Assembly (NCBI GenBank): GCA_017555905.1
Contig: JAFZFP010000025.1
Span: 1-64,000, forward strand
Direction: 5' to 3'
From: Alistipes sp.
GTDB lineage: Bacteria; Bacteroidota; Bacteroidia; Bacteroidales; Rikenellaceae
DNA length: 64,000 nucleotides
Below, in pieces: positions 37,139 through 45,363 of the stretch. The first letter of the stretch is position 1. The number at the start of each line of letters is the position of its first letter. The notes under the pieces were generated by a model. That model was not told the origin of the DNA, made no database searches, and worked only from the letters and a program-made list of their open reading frames with translations. The position numbers and the translations under genes are program-made.

Positions 37139-38572
37139 CTATATATCTACCACTTTGCCACTTTGGACATAGTTCAAATAGTCACTGCTCAACCCCGACA
37201 CCTCAAGCAAACGTGCTAACGACAAGCAGTGCTGATAGACCGAATTGATATATTCCACGCGTGAAGAGGCCAACTCAACACAAGCATCAATAAGTTCTGA
37301 TGATGAGATCACCCCCTCGCTAAAGCCATCTTTAGCCGTAGCATAGAGGCTCTTGGCAAAGGCTATCGAACGCTCCGAAGCAACTATGCCCTGCATCGAA
37401 GAGGTTACACCATAATACTCTCTCTCCACAAGTAGTCTCACCTCCTGCTCAGCACTCATCACCAACTCGGCCATTTGGCTCATCTGTCTCTTTGATGCCA
37501 TATACCTACGCTCCTTGCCTAAGCCATCGAAGAGTGTGAAATTAACACCTACACCCACACTCCAGCGAGGCACCATATCGCTTAGTTGATAGTTATATAT
37601 CGAGCCAGCACCATAGGCAACAACCTCGGGAAGTAGGTCTGCTTGGGCCATATTCTTTTCCTCCTCAGAGAGACGACTTGCCAATCGTGCCTCATTCAAT
37701 AAAGGGTTTAGTTGATTAGCCATATCTACATAATAATCAACCGTATTTATAGCACCACAAATAAATAAGGGGCTTATTGGATTTAGACTCTGCCCCATCC
37801 CTACGACAGTGGAGAGTGCCGACTCAGCGACCTTTGCCCGACTGACAGCATCGGCTAAATCACGCTCGGCCTCCGAGAGCCTATACTGCATATATAGTAC
37901 AGCGCTATGTGCCACCACACCCTCCTCCTCCATAGCAACGGCATCGGCAAGGTGATGCTTTACGGCACGCACGACATCCTCTCTAATGGCGACGACCTCA
38001 TTGGCAAGAATCAACCCATAGTAACACTCCACAAGTTGCGTTATTAGGTCATTCTCCACGCCTTCTAACGCAGACGTCGCCATCTCAACATTCAACTTAG
38101 CCATCCTATTGGCCGAATTGATTCTTCCTCCAGCATATATAGGCAATGTGACCAAAGCACCAATACCTCCTACAGCACGTTTCTGAAGCGCATAGTGCCA
38201 ATCGAGTTGTGTAAGTGGCGACAGGCTCTGTCGTAAAAACTTAGCCACATCGTTTGAAAGGATTCCATTAGTAACTCCCGTGTTAATAAGTCCCTCTAAC
38301 GACTCAGTAACTACACCTTTTGCACCTCCAAACTCTATATCTACATCTTTCTGTAAAAGGGTAAATCCACCTATGAGATCGATATTAAAGAGATGGAGAC
38401 CACGTGTGGCGCGCATCTGCTCAAAGGCTACATCAACTCCATACTCTCCACTCTTAATGGCGTGGTTATTCTGCGCCAAGGCCTCCAAGGCCTCGCGCAA
38501 TGTAATATCATTCTGCGCTACCACACCACCCCATAGTGGCAGAACAAGTAACAAACTAAATAGGCGTTTCAT
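37139..38572 (-). CDS. TolC-family outer-membrane efflux protein
   Basis: Outer-membrane channel of the efflux system. It has 477 residues from MKRLFSLLLVLPLWGGVVAQ, a signal peptide ending before Asn. Two long, repeated helical halves follow, each with the coiled-coil alpha-barrel pattern (LREALEALAQNNHAIKSGEYGVDVAFEQ and LRLLVEREYYGVTSSMQGIVASER, cut to motifs here). The YAGGRINSANRMAKLNVEMA block and the second-half FDGLGKERRY block are typical TolC positions. An in-frame start at 38602 would add ten polar residues before the signal peptide and is rejected. It is the first gene of the minus-strand operon and divergent from the porin gene. Confidence 0.9.
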   Translation of the reverse strand: MKRLFSLLLVLPLWGGVVAQNDITLREALEALAQNNHAIKSGEYGVDVAFEQMRATRGLHLFNIDLIGGFTLLQKDVDIEFGGAKGVVTESLEGLINTGVTNGILSNDVAKFLRQSLSPLTQLDWHYALQKRAVGGIGALVTLPIYAGGRINSANRMAKLNVEMATSALEGVENDLITQLVECYYGLILANEVVAIREDVVRAVKHHLADAVAMEEEGVVAHSAVLYMQYRLSEAERDLADAVSRAKVAESALSTVVGMGQSLNPISPLFICGAINTVDYYVDMANQLNPLLNEARLASRLSEEEKNMAQADLLPEVVAYGAGSIYNYQLSDMVPRWSVGVGVNFTLFDGLGKERRYMASKRQMSQMAELVMSAEQEVRLLVEREYYGVTSSMQGIVASERSIAFAKSLYATAKDGFSEGVISSSELIDACVELASSRVEYINSVYQHCLSLARLLEVSGLSSDYLNYVQSGKVVDI

Positions 38573-38599
38573 CTTCGATTTGTTTAAGTGTGTCCTCTG

Positions 38600-38635
38600 C
38601 AAATATCGCGCACATCAAATCGAACAATACAAAAA
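38600..38635 (-). promoter_or_regulatory. candidate promoter of the TolC/HlyD/permease operon
   Basis: On the minus strand, GATATTTG (38600-38607, one mismatch to TAnnTTTG) is preceded by TTTTTG (38630-38635), with 22 bases between. The distance from the -7 box to the ATG at 38572 is 27 bases. The facing porin promoter is not clear; TAATTTTTTG near 38689-38698 is only an approximate match. Confidence 0.38.
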
Positions 38636-38714
38636 TTTCTTCCACACCGTTTGGCATATTCCTTGCGAAACGGAGATACGACATTAATTTTTTGTTAATT
38701 AAAAACTATCAGTT

Positions 38715-40043
38715 ATGAAACGAATTAGACTTTTCACAGTATCACTATTATTGATTGCTTGTGGAGCAACTTCATTATCGGCACAACGTGTCATCTATGA
38801 GGTTGAAGAGTACACCCCTACTATCTATATGATTGCCGTAGGCGAGACTCTCAAAGAGTATGATCCCGAGACTGCCAGACAAAACGTCATCGACGACTTC
38901 ACAGAGACCAAAAGATGTGGTTTCCAGCAGGCTCACAACCCTCAGTTTATCTTTTCTACGCGCAACAATCGCTTCTCTTTGGGTATTGGAGGTATGGTAA
39001 ACCTTCGCACAAGTTTCGATTTCGATGGTGCAATGGGTAATATCGACTTCATACCCTACGATATCCCTATGAATAAGGGCTATGCCAACCGCCAGCGTAT
39101 TATGATGGATGCCTCTACATCGCGAATCTTCGCTAAGGCTATCATCAACAGCGATATGTTAGGTAGAATTCAGGTCTATACAGATATGGACTTCCGTGGT
39201 GGCGCTGAGTTCTCATACATTCCTCGCCTAAGATCGGCATACGTTAGTTTCCTCGGCCTCACCATTGGTCGTGACGTAACTACCTTCTGCGACCTTAACG
39301 CAGCACCTACCACCATCGACTTCCAGGGTCCTAATGCCTACAACTTCAACTTCAATGAAATGATTCGCTACGAGCGTAGTTTCGTACACAACCACCTCAC
39401 CTTTGGTATAGCAGCCGAGATGCCTTCAGTGGATGGTACTTATGGCGAAAACTTCTCACCAATCTACCAGCGAGTTCCCGATGGTATCGCCTATTTGCAA
39501 TTTAACTGGGGCGAGAATCGCTCAAGCCATATCCGTGCATCGGGTGTTATCCGCGATATGTATCTCCACGACAACCTTAACGGCAAGAATACTACACAAG
39601 TGGGATGGGGCGCTCAACTTAGTGGTCACATCAACATCACACGCTGGGTAGATCTCTATATGAATGGCGTTTATGGTCGAGGCATCACCCCTTACATTCA
39701 GGATCTTGCAGGCGCTCCTTACGACATCACCTACAATCCTAACAACCCTCAAAAGGCTCAGACTATGCCTATGTGGGGCTGGCAAGCAGCAGCACAAATC
39801 AATATCGTGCCAGGCGTTGCTTGGATATCTGGTGGATACTCTGAGGTACACCTCGAGGAGCATAACGGCATCCTCTCGGGCAACCAGTACAAGCGAGGCC
39901 AATATATCTTCGGTAACGCCTTCTGCAACGTGACCCCTAACCTCACCGTAGCATTGGAGTACCTCTATGGTGGTCGTGACGATGTGAGTGGCACAAAGAG
40001 CAATGCCAACCGCATCAGCCTTATGGCACAGTATAACTTCTAA
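38715..40043 (+). CDS. outer-membrane porin (DcaP/OprP-like beta barrel)
   Basis: Outer-membrane beta-barrel protein of 442 residues. The signal peptide (MKRIRLFTVSLLLIACGATSLSAQ) is followed by about 80 residues of periplasmic linker and then alternating strands rich in aromatic and glycine residues. It ends with a C-terminal phenylalanine (SLMAQYNF), as expected for BAM-inserted barrels. Segments such as RSAYVSFLGLTIGRDVTTFCDL and YGRGITPYIQDLAG resemble DcaP-family trimeric porins. It is monocistronic, with a terminator following. The substrate is unknown; small anions or di-acids are transported by relatives. Confidence 0.82.
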   Translation: MKRIRLFTVSLLLIACGATSLSAQRVIYEVEEYTPTIYMIAVGETLKEYDPETARQNVIDDFTETKRCGFQQAHNPQFIFSTRNNRFSLGIGGMVNLRTSFDFDGAMGNIDFIPYDIPMNKGYANRQRIMMDASTSRIFAKAIINSDMLGRIQVYTDMDFRGGAEFSYIPRLRSAYVSFLGLTIGRDVTTFCDLNAAPTTIDFQGPNAYNFNFNEMIRYERSFVHNHLTFGIAAEMPSVDGTYGENFSPIYQRVPDGIAYLQFNWGENRSSHIRASGVIRDMYLHDNLNGKNTTQVGWGAQLSGHINITRWVDLYMNGVYGRGITPYIQDLAGAPYDITYNPNNPQKAQTMPMWGWQAAAQINIVPGVAWISGGYSEVHLEEHNGILSGNQYKRGQYIFGNAFCNVTPNLTVALEYLYGGRDDVSGTKSNANRISLMAQYNF

Positions 40044-40060
40044 GGCCGTAAGTTAAAGTT

Positions 40061-40100
40061 TATGGCAACCTCCCAAAGCGAGAAGGTTGCCATATTTTTT
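40061..40100 (+). terminator. terminator after the porin gene
   Basis: A perfect 11-base-pair stem (TATGGCAACCT at 40061-40071 with AGGTTGCCATA at 40084-40094), a 12-base loop and a run of six T. Confidence 0.9.
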
Positions 40101-40101
40101 A

Positions 40102-40109
40102 TATATTTG
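40102..40109 (+). promoter_or_regulatory. candidate -7 box of the DUF4252 gene
   Basis: TATATTTG directly after the porin terminator and 37 bases before the ATG at 40147. No good -33 box lies 19-21 bases upstream, because that stretch is the terminator stem. Confidence 0.42.
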
Positions 40110-40146
40110 CCGTGCAATTTACCCAGTCAATTGTCGTTATAAGTAT

Positions 40147-40620
40147 ATGAAACAGTTTTTACTACTCATAGCCGCACTTCTGCCCACAACACTTATGGCA
40201 AGCATCCCTGCCATAGAGGATTTGGGAGAGAGAGCCTCTAACCAAGATAATGTCGAGCATACGAGCGTTGGCTCATTTATGCTGAGTATGGCCTCGTCGT
40301 TTGCCGAAAAGGAGCAACGCAAGACATTCAAGATGCTCAATAACATCGAACTTATAGAGTGCCATAACCACAACTATTGCACGACACTTGAAAAAGAGGT
40401 GAAATTAATAATCGAGGATCTCAACGCATCATACATAGGCACCACCACCGACGACAAGGGTCGCAACGTAGTATATGGTCTATCGAACGGAGAGGTAATC
40501 ACCGAACTTATAATACTTGCCTACGGACACAAAGGGTCGTTCTCCGTAATTGCCATATCAGGCGAGATACCACTCGACCGCTTAGAGGAGATCTCCCATA
40601 TTAGGCAACCATCAAAATAG
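40147..40620 (+). CDS. DUF4252-like exported protein
   Basis: Protein of 157 residues with a signal peptide (MKQFLLLIAALLPTTLMA). The mature part has the DUF4252 pattern: a leucine-rich helical region around KTFKMLNNIELIECHN, then the strand-rich GRNVVYGLSNGEVITELIILAY and FSVIAISGEIPLDRLEEIS. Family members are exported or lipoprotein-like Bacteroidetes proteins of unknown function, often near sigma-factor or stress genes, which are not seen here. The ATG at 40147 is used, because an upstream in-frame start at 40087 lies inside the porin terminator. It converges on the five-gene minus-strand operon. Confidence 0.7.
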   Translation: MKQFLLLIAALLPTTLMASIPAIEDLGERASNQDNVEHTSVGSFMLSMASSFAEKEQRKTFKMLNNIELIECHNHNYCTTLEKEVKLIIEDLNASYIGTTTDDKGRNVVYGLSNGEVITELIILAYGHKGSFSVIAISGEIPLDRLEEISHIRQPSK

Positions 40621-40627
40621 AGAAAAT

Positions 40628-40662
40628 AAGAGAGGCCATCCCACATCGGAACAGCCTCTCTT
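40628..40662. terminator. bidirectional terminator between converging genes
   Basis: A perfect 9-base-pair stem (AAGAGAGGC at 40628-40636 with GCCTCTCTT at 40654-40662) and a 17-base loop. The T-rich tract is better on the minus strand (TTATTTTC), so it probably ends the five-gene operon as well. Confidence 0.72.
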
Positions 40663-40684
40663 CTAAATTTACAGATATCTAAGT

Positions 40685-42028
40685 CTACTTTTTTGCTTGC
40701 TTGATAGTAGACTCACGAACAAGGCATCCAGGAACGATACGGTTGCCACCAGTAATTACCTTGAAGGTAGTAGCCTCGAGGTATGCATTACCACCCTCGG
40801 CATCCTCATCAGCCTTAGCATCCTTATCGTTAGCCAAAGCCTCAGCATCCTCCATAGCACCAAAGCGGTTATCCCAGATCATACCCTTTACAGGACGCAT
40901 AGAACCGACCTTGGTGTAGAATATACGACCCTCTTCATCCTCCTCGGGCATAAGTACGTCATACTCCGACTTGATATTGACGCCCTCCTTAAGACCAATC
41001 TGAACATCTACCGTACCATCCTCGTTGATTCTGTAGATAGGCACATTCACCTTAAACTCGTCGTACTGGCGCTGCAACTGAACGATAGACTTATCAATTG
41101 CGCGAGTACAAACCTTTAGCATCTGTTCCTCCTTGCTCTGCTCGGCAAAATACTTCGATGACATATTACCGGCACCTGTAGTAGTCTTACCTACAAACTC
41201 AAGGCTATACAATGGGTCGTTACCAGCAATAGCATTGAATCTATCACGATTGGCGATACGGTCACTCTCGCTATAGTTCTCATCGGCATAGAAACGAGTA
41301 TAGAAATCCCAAAGCAAATCCTCGTTCCAAGCAAGACGATAGAGGTAAGAGGTGATGTTTACCTTAAAGCCATCAATATTCTCCACCATCGATGCAGTAG
41401 CATTTGTAAGGTCTGACAAATCAGTACCCAAAACTGCTCCTGCGAGAAGACCTAAGACACGAAGACCAGTACCAACGCCCTGAGATACCTCACCGCGATC
41501 AACGAAGGTGATATCGTTCACCAATACGTAGGTATTACCGATAAGTTTATCACCAGCATCAGCGAGTTGTGCCTTACCGCGTGTAGATTGCTCGGCGAGG
41601 CGGATATCTAACTGTGAAGCGTCGTAGAAACCACGCTCCGAGATAAGATCCATATTGCACAAACCCGTCGCAGCGTCACGGTTAAACCACTTCGATATAA
41701 TACCCTTTGCCGTAGCCTCAGCCTCGAAGAATGCTTGGATATCGCTCATATTTTGGACATCCTTCTTCTTGTTGTCTGCCGCCTTTTTCACCTTCTTTGC
41801 CGTAGACTCGAAAGAGCGAACTGGGAGGTTATGGTCGTTGAACTTATCAGGCACTGGCATAATCATAAATGCCGAATCGATAGCCTCACCATAAGGGAGT
41901 TGCGAGTGCTTGATAAGAATTGAATAGAGTGAACTACGATGGTATTGCGACAATGAATCGACCTGTCGCTGAGCCGATAGGCTAAATACGAGGAACATCG
42001 CGCCCAGGATAAGGATTAATCTTTTCAT
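40685..42028 (-). CDS. exported protein of unknown function, last gene of five-gene operon
   Basis: I do not recognise a family. It has 447 residues with a signal peptide (MKRLILILGAMFLVFSLSAQ). A charged lysine-rich patch (KKVKKAADNKKKD) lies near residue 80, and a small hydrophobic glycine-rich stretch (LRVLGLLAGAVLGTDLSDL) near 190 could be an amphipathic helix or membrane-contacting loop. The C-terminal third is strand-rich (VDVQIGLKEGVNIKSEYDVLM, split by motif; ATTFKVITGGNRIVPGCLV) with an acidic insertion (KDAKADEDAEGG). It is 56 bases downstream of the preceding gene and ends the operon, before a terminator. It is probably periplasmic or attached to the outer membrane with its operon partners. 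Confidence 0.7.
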   Translation of the reverse strand: MKRLILILGAMFLVFSLSAQRQVDSLSQYHRSSLYSILIKHSQLPYGEAIDSAFMIMPVPDKFNDHNLPVRSFESTAKKVKKAADNKKKDVQNMSDIQAFFEAEATAKGIISKWFNRDAATGLCNMDLISERGFYDASQLDIRLAEQSTRGKAQLADAGDKLIGNTYVLVNDITFVDRGEVSQGVGTGLRVLGLLAGAVLGTDLSDLTNATASMVENIDGFKVNITSYLYRLAWNEDLLWDFYTRFYADENYSESDRIANRDRFNAIAGNDPLYSLEFVGKTTTGAGNMSSKYFAEQSKEEQMLKVCTRAIDKSIVQLQRQYDEFKVNVPIYRINEDGTVDVQIGLKEGVNIKSEYDVLMPEEDEEGRIFYTKVGSMRPVKGMIWDNRFGAMEDAEALANDKDAKADEDAEGGNAYLEATTFKVITGGNRIVPGCLVRESTIKQAKK

Positions 42029-42084
42029 AGTAATTATTTAAGTTAGGGTTAGTAGTTTTTTTTTAGTTTTAGGTTGTATGGCTA

Positions 42085-43047
42085 TTAGTGTGCCCACCAC
42101 ATCTCGTAACTCTGGGTTGGCTGATTCTGACCATAGGCAATACCAACCTCCTTCCAAGCATCTATCTCCTTCTCCTTCAAAGCCTGCTCCTTCTCGGCCA
42201 TCATACGCGACCAAGCGAGTTCCTCCTCGGCCTGCTGACGGTCGTATGCACGCTCAGCAATAACGAACTCCTTAATTTCAGATGCCAAAGCCTCTGCTTC
42301 GTCGTAGCAAGTAGAGTAAGGCGACACCTCTGCAAGATACTGACCAGCCTCCATAGCAGCCTCGTAACTATGACCTGATACCCAAATAGTCTTAGCCTTC
42401 TGCAACATCACCAACGACTCGTTGTCAATCATCTTCTGGTAGATATCTACAGCAGCGTCGCTAACTTTGTTGTAGCCATCGCAAACATCTGGCACAACAG
42501 AGAGAATGTACAATGCCTGCTCGAACTCGCCCAACTTTGCCAATGCTCCTGCGTGCTTGATGTAGTTATCTATCTGCGACTCGTAGTAAGCCACAATCTC
42601 CTTCGATGCATTAGCAATAAGTGTCTTCATCTCCTGTGACGAAGGCTTAATGTTTTTGAATACTGAAGCAAAGGCCTTATTCTCGTTCTCACCTACGCCA
42701 CGTGCCGAGATTGTAACTGACTCGTAGATACGGCGAGTCTGCATATCGGCAACATAGAACGACACATCGGCATTCTGCACGATGCGTGTAGGAGCGCCAC
42801 TAATTACCTCCTTGTCGGTAAGGTTTACCGAGCAAGTCAAGAAGAATGAAGCGTGATTATCCGCGCCAAGACCGTTTGCCGTTACAATTTGGAGCAACTT
42901 ATCCTCCAAGAGCGAATAGGCCATAGGTGATACCTCCGTAGCACTATCAGAGACATATACACCAATAGGAATAGGCTTCTCATTAGTCTGAGCCATAGCA
43001 CACAACACTGTGGCGAGTGCTACGATTGTTACTAAAAACTTTTTCAT
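42085..43047 (-). CDS. exported protein of unknown function, possibly CsgG/LPP20-like domain plus helical repeats
   Basis: Protein of 320 residues with a signal peptide (MKKFLVTIVALATVLCAMAQ). The first half resembles envelope alpha/beta domains of the CsgG/LpoB/LPP20 kind (SYLLEDKLLQIVT-like segment; VSFYVADMQTRRIYESVTISARG), but this is a loose, by-eye likeness. Residues 150-250 form helical repeats like TPR (YIKHAGALAKLGEFEQALYI and AMEAGQYLAEVSPYSTCYDEA). The tail is a charged helix with many Glu/Lys (RQQAEEELAWSRMMAEKE). It is the fourth gene of the operon and follows the DUF6175-like gene by 11 bases. Confidence 0.7.
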   Translation of the reverse strand: MKKFLVTIVALATVLCAMAQTNEKPIPIGVYVSDSATEVSPMAYSLLEDKLLQIVTANGLGADNHASFFLTCSVNLTDKEVISGAPTRIVQNADVSFYVADMQTRRIYESVTISARGVGENENKAFASVFKNIKPSSQEMKTLIANASKEIVAYYESQIDNYIKHAGALAKLGEFEQALYILSVVPDVCDGYNKVSDAAVDIYQKMIDNESLVMLQKAKTIWVSGHSYEAAMEAGQYLAEVSPYSTCYDEAEALASEIKEFVIAERAYDRQQAEEELAWSRMMAEKEQALKEKEIDAWKEVGIAYGQNQPTQSYEMWWAH

Positions 43048-43058
43048 ATCTCTACTTT

Positions 43059-44006
43059 TTATTTTTCACCAAGAATAAGCACGCAGCGACCAAGACCCTG
43101 ATTCAACACCTTGATATTATCAATCAAGTATGGCTCGGCACGGAGATAGCGTACGAAGTTACGGATAAAGCGATTAGCATCGTTAGCACGACCACGCTCG
43201 TCGTAGATAGGGATGCGCACCTGGTTGAGTGTCATCTGAGTCTCCGACTGGTCAGCAACGCTATAACGGTGACCTTCGGTATTGTCATAGAACCAGTCGT
43301 CGATAATCTCCGAAAGGGCATAGCCATCGAAATCCGACTCAAGATCCTCACCCCAGATATCCGATACACGGATTAGGTAACTTACCTCACGACCATTAGC
43401 AAACATATCGTCGAAATGCTCCTGAAGACGTCCAACGAAACTATCCATATTTGCCATTACAGCCTCCTGAAGCATAACAGCGATATCTACCTGATGAGAT
43501 GGCTCACCTGTACCATTAGCACCGGCAATCTGCTTGTTGGTATAAGAGTCCAAGCCCTGCAAAGTGTAGCGAACGCTCTTCTTAGGACCAACGGTCACAA
43601 CATCCCACGTAACCTGCATAATAATATCGGCACGGGCACGGTTGCGCACCTGGTCGTACATAGACTCTGCCACGCTACCGCCACTCTTTCCCTCTACCAA
43701 TGAGAGTTCGGCCGATGTTGTGGTGATATCTCGAATAACGCTCTCGAGGTTCTGCAATGGAAAACCACGGTCGTTCATCAAGTCGTTGAGTTTAGAGATG
43801 ACGTTCAACAAATCGAAATCGTTCTGCAAGGCAGCAACATAGTCGGGAGTGTACACCGTTGTACCCATATTATCCACCTCGGTAACATAGCCCTTCGACT
43901 TGCACCACGCATCACTTGGCACTACCATAATGGTAGGTTTCTTTGCCTGAGCAAAGGCGCTCATAGTTATTATCGCAAATAGCGCAACAAGAAATAATCT
44001 CTTCAT
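43059..44006 (-). CDS. DUF6175-like exported protein
   Basis: Protein of 315 residues with a signal peptide (MKRLFLVALFAIITMSAFAQ). The pattern KKPTIMVVPSDAWCKSKGY, then LMNDRGFPLQNLESVI, RNRARADIIMQVTWDV and a strand-rich segment VRYTLQGLDSYTNKQIAGANG matches what I recall of DUF6175 in Bacteroidetes. RADIIMQ and SYTNKQIA resemble the core of CsgG/TolB-like outer-membrane accessory proteins. One cysteine in the N-terminal block (WCKSKGY) and one near the C-terminus (GRCVLIL) could pair. It is the third gene of the operon. Its function is unknown. Confidence 0.72.
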   Translation of the reverse strand: MKRLFLVALFAIITMSAFAQAKKPTIMVVPSDAWCKSKGYVTEVDNMGTTVYTPDYVAALQNDFDLLNVISKLNDLMNDRGFPLQNLESVIRDITTTSAELSLVEGKSGGSVAESMYDQVRNRARADIIMQVTWDVVTVGPKKSVRYTLQGLDSYTNKQIAGANGTGEPSHQVDIAVMLQEAVMANMDSFVGRLQEHFDDMFANGREVSYLIRVSDIWGEDLESDFDGYALSEIIDDWFYDNTEGHRYSVADQSETQMTLNQVRIPIYDERGRANDANRFIRNFVRYLRAEPYLIDNIKVLNQGLGRCVLILGEK

Positions 44007-44017
44007 AGTTGGTTTGG

Positions 44018-44497
44018 TTATTTTATTATATTATTCTCCTTAAGATATTGCTGGAGTTGAGGACGCAACACACGCACGGTGGTAGACATCTTCATCTGCT
44101 TACCTGTCCAATACTTCTCATTTGTCTCACGACGACGATCCTCGCGACTTGTGAAATACTTATAAGAGCCTCCATCAGCCAAGAACTGGTACAAGAAATC
44201 GGCATACTTCTCCTCTGCATTAGCCTCCGTAATCAAAGGACGAGAGAGATGTGGGTTACCTGGAACCTCTACGCCATAGAGCAAGATATCGCGAACGGCA
44301 TTCTTACGAGCCTGCTCCAAGGCATCACCACGATAGCGACCCTCACCGTAGGCACGTACTGTAATAGAACCATCACCCTCGCTATTCATATACTCACTTC
44401 GTACAGAATAAAAGGCCGTTGTAGTAACCTTCTGTGGGTTACAAGAGGTCATAATCATCACAACTACAACCGCTACATATAAAAATACTCTTTTCAT
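44018..44497 (-). CDS. LPP20-like lipoprotein, paralogue of next gene upstream
   Basis: Predicted lipoprotein of 159 residues: hydrophobic signal ending in MTSC, with the lipid-carrying cysteine at about position 19. The mature part has SITVRAYGEGRYRGDALEQARKNAVRDILL (see residues 45-72), in which glycine-rich strands are followed by the A-x3-A-x3-A helix typical of LPP20/FlgT-like domains. It aligns by eye to the preceding gene over nearly all its length: the ARKNAV block, DFLYQFLADGG against DFFTAFFGEDG, and the final TVRVLRPQLQQYLKENNI. It was probably made by duplication. It sits second in the operon. Confidence 0.72.
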   Translation of the reverse strand: MKRVFLYVAVVVVMIMTSCNPQKVTTTAFYSVRSEYMNSEGDGSITVRAYGEGRYRGDALEQARKNAVRDILLYGVEVPGNPHLSRPLITEANAEEKYADFLYQFLADGGSYKYFTSREDRRRETNEKYWTGKQMKMSTTVRVLRPQLQQYLKENNIIK

Positions 44498-44515
44498 ACT
44501 CTCTTCATTTATATA

Positions 44516-45019
44516 TTAGAATCCGCTACCGAGGCCACGTACAATACCAGCCTCCTCAAGGTGCTTGCGTAGCATATCCTTGTTTACCGTAACAACAACG
44601 CCCACCTTGTACTCCTTGCCCACTTTGCGGACCTCTGCCGAGCCATCCATAATGGTTGAAACATATCGCATATATGGGCCATCCTCACCAAAGAAAGCTG
44701 TGAAGAAATCGGCCTTAACAGACTCTATGGTTGGGTCAGAAACCAATGCTCGCTGTGACGACGCTGCGGTAGTACCAGTATAACCCCTAAAGATAACGCC
44801 GTGTACCGCATTTTTGCGAGACTGCGCCATAGCCAAATCCGAGCGTTTAGAGTAGCTCCACACCTTAACCATTACCATTCCGTCAGACGCCGTCTTACAA
44901 TACTCGATATCGTAACGGAACATATCGGTATCTTCATTTAGTTTTTTCTTCTTATCGGCGTATGCTGAGCCACAAACCAACATAATCATCGATAGGATAA
45001 GTGCGATTTTTTTCATCAT
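44516..45019 (-). CDS. LPP20-like exported protein, first gene of five-gene operon
   Basis: Protein of 167 residues with a standard signal peptide (MMKKIALILSMIMLVCGSAYA) and no lipobox-type cysteine at the cleavage site, unlike its paralogue. The mature domain has MVMVKVWSYSKRSDLAMAQSRKNAVHGVIF, DFFTAFFGEDGPYMRYVS and YKVGVVVTVNKDMLRKHLEEAGI (each a short block), the same order as in the neighbouring lipoprotein. Two ATG codons are adjacent (45019 and 45016); the first is used. It is preceded by a leader of about 180 bases and a well-matched promoter. A role in envelope assembly is inferred from export and fold only. Confidence 0.72.
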   Translation of the reverse strand: MMKKIALILSMIMLVCGSAYADKKKKLNEDTDMFRYDIEYCKTASDGMVMVKVWSYSKRSDLAMAQSRKNAVHGVIFRGYTGTTAASSQRALVSDPTIESVKADFFTAFFGEDGPYMRYVSTIMDGSAEVRKVGKEYKVGVVVTVNKDMLRKHLEEAGIVRGLGSGF

Positions 45020-45200
45020 AAGTTTTGGTCGAGTGCCACACAGCCCACACTATGGCATTATATTAATTTAGATCTACGGAGGACTGATTTACCCTTTGGT
45101 CTCTGTCGTATTGCAAGGTATCCAAGAAGCATTACTACCCCTCTTAGTTATACCCCGTCGAAGCACACCAAAAGCAAAACGTAATCTTTTTAACTTAATC
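45020..45200 (-). ncRNA. long leader of the five-gene operon, possible structured RNA
   Basis: The stretch between the predicted start of transcription (near 45200) and the first ATG has no convincing gene. On the minus strand, CTTTTGGT (45167-45174) can pair with ACCAAAGG (45093-45100, one G-U). This encloses an inner pairing of GGTAT (45150-45154) with ATACC (45117-45121). A separate hairpin with TGCCA/TGGCA arms lies at 45034-45057. The central part is markedly more GC-rich than the AT-rich spacer next to it. The helices were found by hand and not scored. Confidence 0.35.
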
Positions 45201-45237
45201 TCTAACAAAATTAGAGATAATTCCCTATAAATCCAAA
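45198..45237 (-). promoter_or_regulatory. promoter of the five-gene operon with palindromic operator over the -7 box
   Basis: On the minus strand, TTTG (45234-45237) is followed after exactly 20 bases by TAATTTTG (45206-45213), a full match to the Bacteroidetes consensus. A perfect inverted repeat, ATCTCTAA-CAAAA-TTAGAGAT, covers 45198-45218 and is centred on the -7 box, so a dimeric regulator bound there would block polymerase. Upstream to 45300 the spacer is AT-rich with no further motif that I can support. Confidence 0.7.
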
Positions 45238-45300
45238 TAAATACTGGCCTTATTTCAATATATTTATAAACCAAACGCAATATTTTCCATATAGGCCAAT

Positions 45301-45331
45301 AAAAAAAGAGTATTGGCAATATAACCAACAC
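45301..45331 (-). terminator. terminator after the EamA gene
   Basis: On the minus strand, GTGTTGG (45325-45331) pairs with CCAATAC (45310-45316, one G-U), with an 8-base loop and a run of seven T (45301-45307). It isolates the EamA transcript from the five-gene operon. Confidence 0.75.
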
Positions 45332-45363
45332 CCATACACTACATTCTCACCCAAACCAAACGG

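Noticed and set aside
45089-45331. 80-codon ORF on the minus strand between EamA and the five-gene operon
   Set aside because: Its start lies in the EamA terminator hairpin, and it runs through the promoter of the next operon. Its AT-rich first half gives a hydrophobic reading typical of random AT-rich sequence.
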